Shown here: positions 61,501-64,000 of the stretch, piece after piece
How the letters are laid out: every line of letters starts with the position of its first letter
How positions within the stretch are numbered: position 1 is the stretch's first letter
Assembly (NCBI RefSeq): GCF_000300005.1
Contig: NC_018691.1
Location: 2,294,001-2,358,000 of the forward strand
Origin: Alloalcanivorax dieselolei B5
Lineage (GTDB): Bacteria > Pseudomonadota > Gammaproteobacteria > Pseudomonadales > Alcanivoracaceae
DNA length: 64,000 nt
Direction: 5' to 3'
Position numbers and translations under genes: made by a program
Notes under the pieces: generated by a model
What the model saw: only the letters and a program-made list of their open reading frames with translations
Databases searched by the model: none
What the model was told of the DNA's origin: nothing

Positions 61501-64000
61501 CAGGATCTGACCAGTCAGGGCCTGAACTTCACCGGCAATGACAATACGGCGGGTGACGTGCATCGCGACCTGGGCGAGACCTTGGCGATCACCGGTGAGG
61601 CGACCACCGCCGGCACTTATAGCGGCGCCAACCTGCAAACGGTGACCGACCCGACTACCGGGGCGATCCTGCTGCAAATGGCGGATTCCCCGCAGTTCGG
61701 CAACGTCACCATCAACATGGCGGCGGGAGACACCATCAATGGCCTGTCCAATCTGACCTTCGACCCCAATGCCTTTACTTCCGGGCAGGCGGCCACCGAG
61801 GATCAACTGGCTCAGGTCAGTGACGTGGCCAACACCGGTTGGGATCTGACCGCGCAAGGTGCCGATGGCACCAACGTGGCGCCGGGTGACACGGTGGATC
61901 TGTCCAACACCGACGGCAATCTGGTGATCGCCAAGAATGCCGTCGACGGTGCTCAGGAAGACGTGACCTTTAACCTCGCCGATGACATCACCATCGGTAA
62001 TAACCTGACCGTCCAGGGCGACACTGTCGTCGAAGGGGATACCTATCTGGGCGATAACTTCTCGGTGGTCAACAATGAGGCGCACTACGATGGTCCGGTC
62101 ACCGAGGATACGCACGTCGTCAACAAGCAGTACGTTGATCAGGCGGGCGACGCTGTGACCACGCTGGGCATGAACTTCGCCGGCAACGAAGGGGCCGATG
62201 TTCATCGTGATCTGGGGCAGACCCTGGGGATCACCGGTGAGGCCAGTGCCGCCGGTACCTTCAGCGGGATTAACCTGAAGACGGTGACCGACCCGGCCAG
62301 CGGCGCCATTCTGCTGCAGATGGCGGATGCCCCCCAATTCGGCAATGTCACCATTAATGAAGGCGACAGCGGCCGGATCACTGGGGTGACCGCTGGGGTC
62401 GACGATACCGATGCAGTGAACGTCGGCCAGCTTGAGGACGTCAGCGATGTGGCCAGCCGCGGCTGGGACCTGAGCGCCCAGGGTGCCGATACCACCAATG
62501 TGGCACCGGGTGACACGGTGGATCTGTCCAACACTGACGGTAACCTGGTGATCGCCAAGAACGCCGTCGATGGGACCGAGGAAGCGGTAACCTTCAACCT
62601 GTCGGACGACGTGACCATTGGCAACAGCCTGACCATCAATAACGGTCCGGTCCTCAATGACAACGGTATCGACATGGGCGGTGACACCATCACCAACCTC
62701 GGCGATCCGGTGAATGGCGGCGACGCGGTCAATCTCGATTACTTCGACCAGAACCGCGCGCACTATTACAGCGTCAACGACAACGGTGTGCAGGGCGGCA
62801 ACTATGACAACGACGGCGCCACCGGCGTGAACGCCATCGCCGCCGGGGTGGATGCCAGCGCGGCGGGTGACGGCGCCATTGCCATGGGTGACGGGGCCAC
62901 GGCGGACGATGCCGATAGCGTGGCGTTGGGCTCGAACAGCATCACCGCGCCAATGGTGGCGACTACTGAAATGGTGATCGGTGGCGAGACCTTCGCTGTC
63001 GCCGGTACTCCGGTAGGGACCGTCTCGGTGGGCGCCGCGGGTGCCGAGCGCACCATTACCAATGTGGCGGCGGGCAGAGTCGACGCGAACAGCACGGATG
63101 CCATCAATGGCAGCCAGCTGTATGCCACCCATGAGGTCATCGAGAACCTCAGCGATGAGGTCGAAGCCGGTCTGACGCATTACTACAGCGTTAACGACGG
63201 TGGCACGCAAGGTGGTAACTACGCCAACGACGGTGCCACGGGTGTGAACGCCATCGCCGCCGGGGTGGACGCCACCGCGACCGGCGAAGGCGCCATCGCC
63301 ATGGGCGAGGGTGCCACGGCGGACGACGCCAACAGTGTGGCGCTGGGTGCCGGGGCGGTTACCGAACAGGCGGTCGCCACCGCCGACATCACCATCGGCG
63401 GCCAAACCTATGCCTTTGCCGGTGCCGCACCGGTGGGTACGCTCAGTGTCGGTGCGGCGGGTGCCGAGCGCACCATCACCAACGTGGCGGCGGGCCGGAT
63501 TTCCGCCGACAGCACGGATGCCATCAACGGCAGCCAGTTGCATGCCACCAACCAGGCGGTGGAAGCGGTCGATGATCGCGTCACCAATGTTGAAGGCGAC
63601 GTCAGCGACCTTGGTGACCGGGTGACCAATGTCGAAGGTGATGTGAGCAACATCAGTAACGACCTGGCACAGCTGGGCGACCAGGCGGTGAAGTACGACA
63701 CCAACGACGATGGCAGCGTCAATTATGACTCCATCACTCTGGAGGGTGACGAGGGCACGACCATTACCAACCTGGCCGATGGCGACGTCTCCGAGAACAG
63801 CACCGATGCGGTCAATGGCAGTCAGCTGTGGGAGGTGCAAAACCAGATCAACAATATCGAGGTGAGCGAGACGAAGTACTTCAAGGCTAACTCCGATGCC
63901 GCCGATGCTCGTGCGGAGGGCGCGGAAAGCGTGGCCATGGGGCCGGAGAGCGTGGCCTCTGGTGACAACAGTGTGGCGGCAGGGAACGGCGCCCGGGCCG
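52591..64000 (+). CDS. Giant trimeric autotransporter adhesin (YadA type), C-terminus beyond window
   Basis: The frame opens at ATG 52591 (AAGGAG upstream) and stays open for 3,803 codons to the edge. Residues 1-59 form a long signal peptide (hydrophobic LLAIGVSIALGVFVMG, cleavage after AQA). Then come left-handed beta-roll head repeats (for example SVAIGG, TALGFGSQA) in several blocks, joined by connectors of the DAVNVAQL type. The motif HYYSVND occurs eight times. From about residue 2050 stalk repeats follow, such as TNVAPGDTVDLSNTDGNLVI and ITGLSNTTLTDPSFA. The membrane anchor is not in the window. Role: surface adhesion, biofilm. Confidence 0.92.
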   Translation, partial: MSLSSRIVLHGARHQNGVTSEPIISHTQSHHGLMRRSLLAIGVSIALGVFVMGSEQAQARKFATDGGSCVSAGGGGEIGRLTTGNTSADPVDGTGTYSTVAGCDASGNNQTAATVYGTFSQVTARGGAAFGFNARAGYWASALGLESRATGLASTALGFGSQATARNSVAIGGAGGDGTTPLAEADSTIASGLNSIAIGSDAVRGAQASGQASIAMGPRATASDFATIAIGDRAEATVNHAIAIGQLTRAIGSGTTAVGVDADALQNNTTALGRRAWADASAGTAVGLGSRVETGATRGIAIGGATDETSNGTVDATGTRVTAVDGIAIGSQALSSGERATTLGTGAVASGIDSAALGTTAQATAEGAMAYGRASTASGLSSIAMGDGATASGAQSISIGTGNTVSGDGSGAIGDPTTITGAGSYSVGNDNTIDADEAGVFGNRNILAATATGSRIIGNDNDVDVADAFVIGNGADVTVAEGVALGNGSLSDTGAGVAGYNPTTSAADGLDAGIAATLSTTGAVAVGDAGTGVFRQITGVAAGSEDSDAVNVAQLKASETHYYSVNDNNMISGNYANDGATGVNALAAGVDTAASGTSSVAVGDAATAYNAGGIAVGLNAVAGVDGSATIANDIAQGANATATGGNTVALGSNATATGADSVSLGSNSSASGATSTALGYATQASNTDTTAVGNGAQATGAQDTALGVTALASGGNSTAVGNQAASAGSNATAVGATASASGGQASAFGLGATASNVNATALGVGTQATSFASTAVGNQSTATGQSSVAVGDVAQASGTNAIAIGTGAVASAEDSISIGTGNQVSGIGSGAIGDPTTITGSGSYSVGNNNIIDADEAGVFGNDNILAATATGSRIIGNGNDVDVADAFVIGNGADVTVAEGVALGNGAIADTGAGIQGYNPTTGAADGLDAGIAATLSTTGAVAVGDAGTGVFRQITGVAAGTEDSDAVNVAQLKASETHYYSVNDNGVIGGNYANDGATGINALAAGVDASAAGDGGVATGNNASAVDDNSVAIGTSATANGGNTDFGAVAVGNMATATGDGATALGSETLALADGATAVGDDANALALFSTALGDGAEVDAASISGVAIGAEATASGAPLGTAVGTLATASALQATAVGTGAAASGSQSAAFGAGAQATVAEGVALGTGSIAATAAGVAGYDPLTGLPSTDTSSTWTSTMGAVSVGGAGETRQITNVAAGTNDTDAVNVAQLQASETHYYSVNDNGVVQGNYANDGATGVNALAAGTNALATGESTVAMGNGAEATAIRDVMIGDGAGANAGVGGRDNIAIGGLAGQGRGDNGSFNVATGFMAGQDVTGNANVAYGRLSGQNVEGSENLAFGSSAGRNVIGSDNVGIGQNAGEGVEGINNLAIGHETGRTVVGSQNVGLGISAGSAVTGFNNVGVGALAGASTQGDFNVGVGERAGRIVTGSSNAALGHFAGNRVTGSDNVAIGHYAGTLVHVDPALRVEADRTVSIGTEALASADDAVAIGTGAQANGLNSISIGTGNVVDGDNSGAIGDPTTITGAGSYSVGNNNTIDADEAGVFGNDNILAATATGSRIIGNGNDVDVADAFVIGNGADVTVAEGVALGNGAIADTGAGVQGYNPTTGAADGLDAGIAATLSSTGAVAVGDAGTGVFRQITGVAAGTEDSDAVNVAQLKASETHYYSVNDNGVIGGNYANDGATGINALAAGVDASAAGDGSIAVGGATAGGTSAIAMGTGASVPGNLSVAIGENAQSLGSGSSDWGTVAIGNDSFVTGSSVAGVALGAEASVTGASGVAVGGRTNASGTNAVAMGYLTTASGANSVALGTLSSSTVDHGVALGNNSVANIAAGVAGYDPVTGAPSTDTSSTWLSTRGAVSVGGNGETRQITNVAAGTNDTDAVNVAQLQAGQTHYYSVNDNGVVGGNYNNDGATGINALAGGVDALAGADGATALGLGANASAVDSVALGAGSIADGSTLGSPAYQPLDAGGNPIPVAAPTASSEVSVGSAGNERRITNVAAGAEDTDAVNVSQLAAVESVASTGWDLSAQGADTTNVAPGDTVDLSNTDGNLVIAKNAVDGAQEDVTFDLADDVVVNSSVTVGSVVTSAATNDITGLSNTTLTDPSFATLGRAATEEQLQGVMDSPLGFAGDSGTDVQRVLGETLNIVGGADGSGNTNISTVANGTDTLEIVMTDQPTFGNVTVNTGGGDTINGLSNLTFDPNAFTSGQAATEDQLKQVSDVANTGWDLTAQGADGTNVAPGDTVDLSNTDGNLVIAKNAVDGAQEDVTFDLADDVTIGNSLTVGTVVTDATSNDITGLSNTTLTDPSFATMGRAATEEQLTLMGDDVTTLGMNFTGNDNSAGDVHRDLGETLGITGEATTAGTYSGANLQTVTDPTTGAILLQMADSPQFGNVTINTAAGDTINGLSNLTFDPNAFTSGQAATEDQLAQVSDVANTGWDLTAQGADGTNVAPGDTVDLSNTDGNLVIAKNAVDGAQEDVTFDLADDITIGNSLTINNGPILNDNGIDMGGDTITNLGDPVGGGDAVNLDYFEENKAHYYSVNDGGTLQGNYDNDGATGLNAIAAGVNAVSTADGAVAMGFGADASILDSVALGSGSVSDRAIAPASGNIPAGSATITYNTTDKELLGAVSVGDDDSYRQITNVADGVESQDAVTVRQLQGAIGSVITTGTMYFHANSVEPDSIAAGQDSIAVGPNTVVNGDDGIGMGNGAIVEMTAPGGTAIGNSAHVMLADGVALGSSSLAEAEQGVAIGAGATVSHDQSVALGSNSATAEAVGTASTTIAGNTYNFAGIAPESTVSVGDLGNERTITNVAAGRINAASTDAINGSQLFATNQAVEGIGAGWTISAEGGNASNVGVDSVTGNTMDLNNADGNIVVSKAIDSNDVTFDLADDVTIGNSLTVGTVVTDATSNDITGLSNTTLTDPSFATVGRAATEEQLDLVNQDLTSQGLNFTGNDNTAGDVHRDLGETLAITGEATTAGTYSGANLQTVTDPTTGAILLQMADSPQFGNVTINMAAGDTINGLSNLTFDPNAFTSGQAATEDQLAQVSDVANTGWDLTAQGADGTNVAPGDTVDLSNTDGNLVIAKNAVDGAQEDVTFNLADDITIGNNLTVQGDTVVEGDTYLGDNFSVVNNEAHYDGPVTEDTHVVNKQYVDQAGDAVTTLGMNFAGNEGADVHRDLGQTLGITGEASAAGTFSGINLKTVTDPASGAILLQMADAPQFGNVTINEGDSGRITGVTAGVDDTDAVNVGQLEDVSDVASRGWDLSAQGADTTNVAPGDTVDLSNTDGNLVIAKNAVDGTEEAVTFNLSDDVTIGNSLTINNGPVLNDNGIDMGGDTITNLGDPVNGGDAVNLDYFDQNRAHYYSVNDNGVQGGNYDNDGATGVNAIAAGVDASAAGDGAIAMGDGATADDADSVALGSNSITAPMVATTEMVIGGETFAVAGTPVGTVSVGAAGAERTITNVAAGRVDANSTDAINGSQLYATHEVIENLSDEVEAGLTHYYSVNDGGTQGGNYANDGATGVNAIAAGVDATATGEGAIAMGEGATADDANSVALGAGAVTEQAVATADITIGGQTYAFAGAAPVGTLSVGAAGAERTITNVAAGRISADSTDAINGSQLHATNQAVEAVDDRVTNVEGDVSDLGDRVTNVEGDVSNISNDLAQLGDQAVKYDTNDDGSVNYDSITLEGDEGTTITNLADGDVSENSTDAVNGSQLWEVQNQINNIEVSETKYFKANSDAADARAEGAESVAMGPESVASGDNSVAAGNGARA
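53816..54380 (+). repeat. Adhesin internal repeat, copy A (diverged)
   Basis: About 565 bases beginning GGCGCCATCGGCGACCC and running through the NTIDADEAGVFG, ADVTVAEGVALGN and HYYSVND motifs. Same order as copies B and C but with many scattered differences. Confidence 0.7.
55072..55640 (+). repeat. Adhesin internal repeat, copy B
   Basis: Nearly identical to copy C over more than 500 bases at an offset of 2127 bases (709 codons). Only a handful of base differences were seen by eye. Confidence 0.8.
57199..57768 (+). repeat. Adhesin internal repeat, copy C
   Basis: Nearly identical to copy B; similarity stops abruptly after GCCGCCGGCGA. This indicates a recent duplication or gene conversion within the adhesin gene. 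Confidence 0.8.
59665..60145 (+). repeat. Adhesin stalk repeat, copy 1
   Basis: Encodes NFTGNDNSAGDVHRDLGETL through QFGNVTINTAAGDTINGLSN to the VAPGDTVDLSNTDGN block. It recurs 1854 bases (618 codons) further on. Confidence 0.7.
61519..61999 (+). repeat. Adhesin stalk repeat, copy 2
   Basis: Second copy of the 59665 stalk unit with only scattered base changes. A more distant third version lies around 62160-62600. Confidence 0.7.

Noticed and set aside
60892-63840. 982-codon minus-strand frame, and others at 58735-60318 and 54727-55530
   Set aside because: Antisense shadows of the adhesin repeats; composition is dominated by repeat-derived Val/Gly/His and there is no start signal.
52591-64000. 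Repeated short units that might suggest a CRISPR array or satellite
   Set aside because: The units are in-frame protein repeats of a YadA-type adhesin with variable spacing, without constant spacers.

Overview
The window shows most of an integrative and conjugative element (ICE) of the PFGI-1/PAPI-1/pKLC102 class sitting in the chromosome of a GC-rich gammaproteobacterium. The genus cannot be fixed from the sequence. The ICE ends at about 51333 in a 3' fragment of a tRNA-Leu(TAA) gene, and its left end lies beyond position 1. No integrase and no relaxase is seen here; both would be expected further left.

Left cargo, 1-7.0 kb: a T6SS spike gene (vgrG, cut by the window edge) with an unknown gene in front of it; then, on the plus strand, a small membrane protein and a compact defence-type operon of a DUF3800 protein, an OLD-family ATPase/TOPRIM nuclease and a UvrD-like helicase (Gabija-like plus DUF3800); then another membrane protein.

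Conjugation block, 7.0-32.9 kb, minus strand: a nearly complete type G type IV secretion system, in the direction of transcription pilL-like, lipoprotein, PFL_4693, lytic transglycosylase, PFL_4695, PH-domain protein, TraD coupling protein, PFL_4697, RAQPRD, PFL_4701, PFL_4702, TIGR03750, PFL_4703, PFL_4704, PFL_4705, TIGR03751 lipoprotein, PFL_4706 ATPase, PFL_4709, PFL_4710, PFL_4711 and TraG-N. Most stops and starts overlap or lie within 25 bases. The block is interrupted at three places by non-core genes: 8.9-11.9 kb (a frameshifted NTF2-like gene and an AT-richer secreted protein/membrane protein pair), 15.0-17.4 kb (three unknown genes), and 25.66 kb (a small Cys-rich gene on the other strand).

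Maintenance and processing block, 33-51.2 kb, minus strand: four small genes or gene pairs whose leaders share a predicted RNA architecture that can pair with their own ribosome binding sites; topoisomerase III, SSB, a lipoprotein, a DUF3158-position gene and PFL_4669; a frameshifted membrane gene; an unknown AT-richer gene; a VapBC pair; a plasmid-type replication initiator with a DnaA-box region downstream; and a tightly overlapping seven-gene operon parA - unknown - ASCH-like - Dam-type methylase - small gene - parB - DUF2857. Together these point to an element that is partitioned and probably replicated like a plasmid when excised.

Host side, 51.3-64 kb: an ABATE/CGNR zinc-finger regulator, an AT-rich spacer of about 490 bases, and the first 3,803 codons of a giant trimeric autotransporter adhesin (YadA type) running off the right edge, with long internal repeats.
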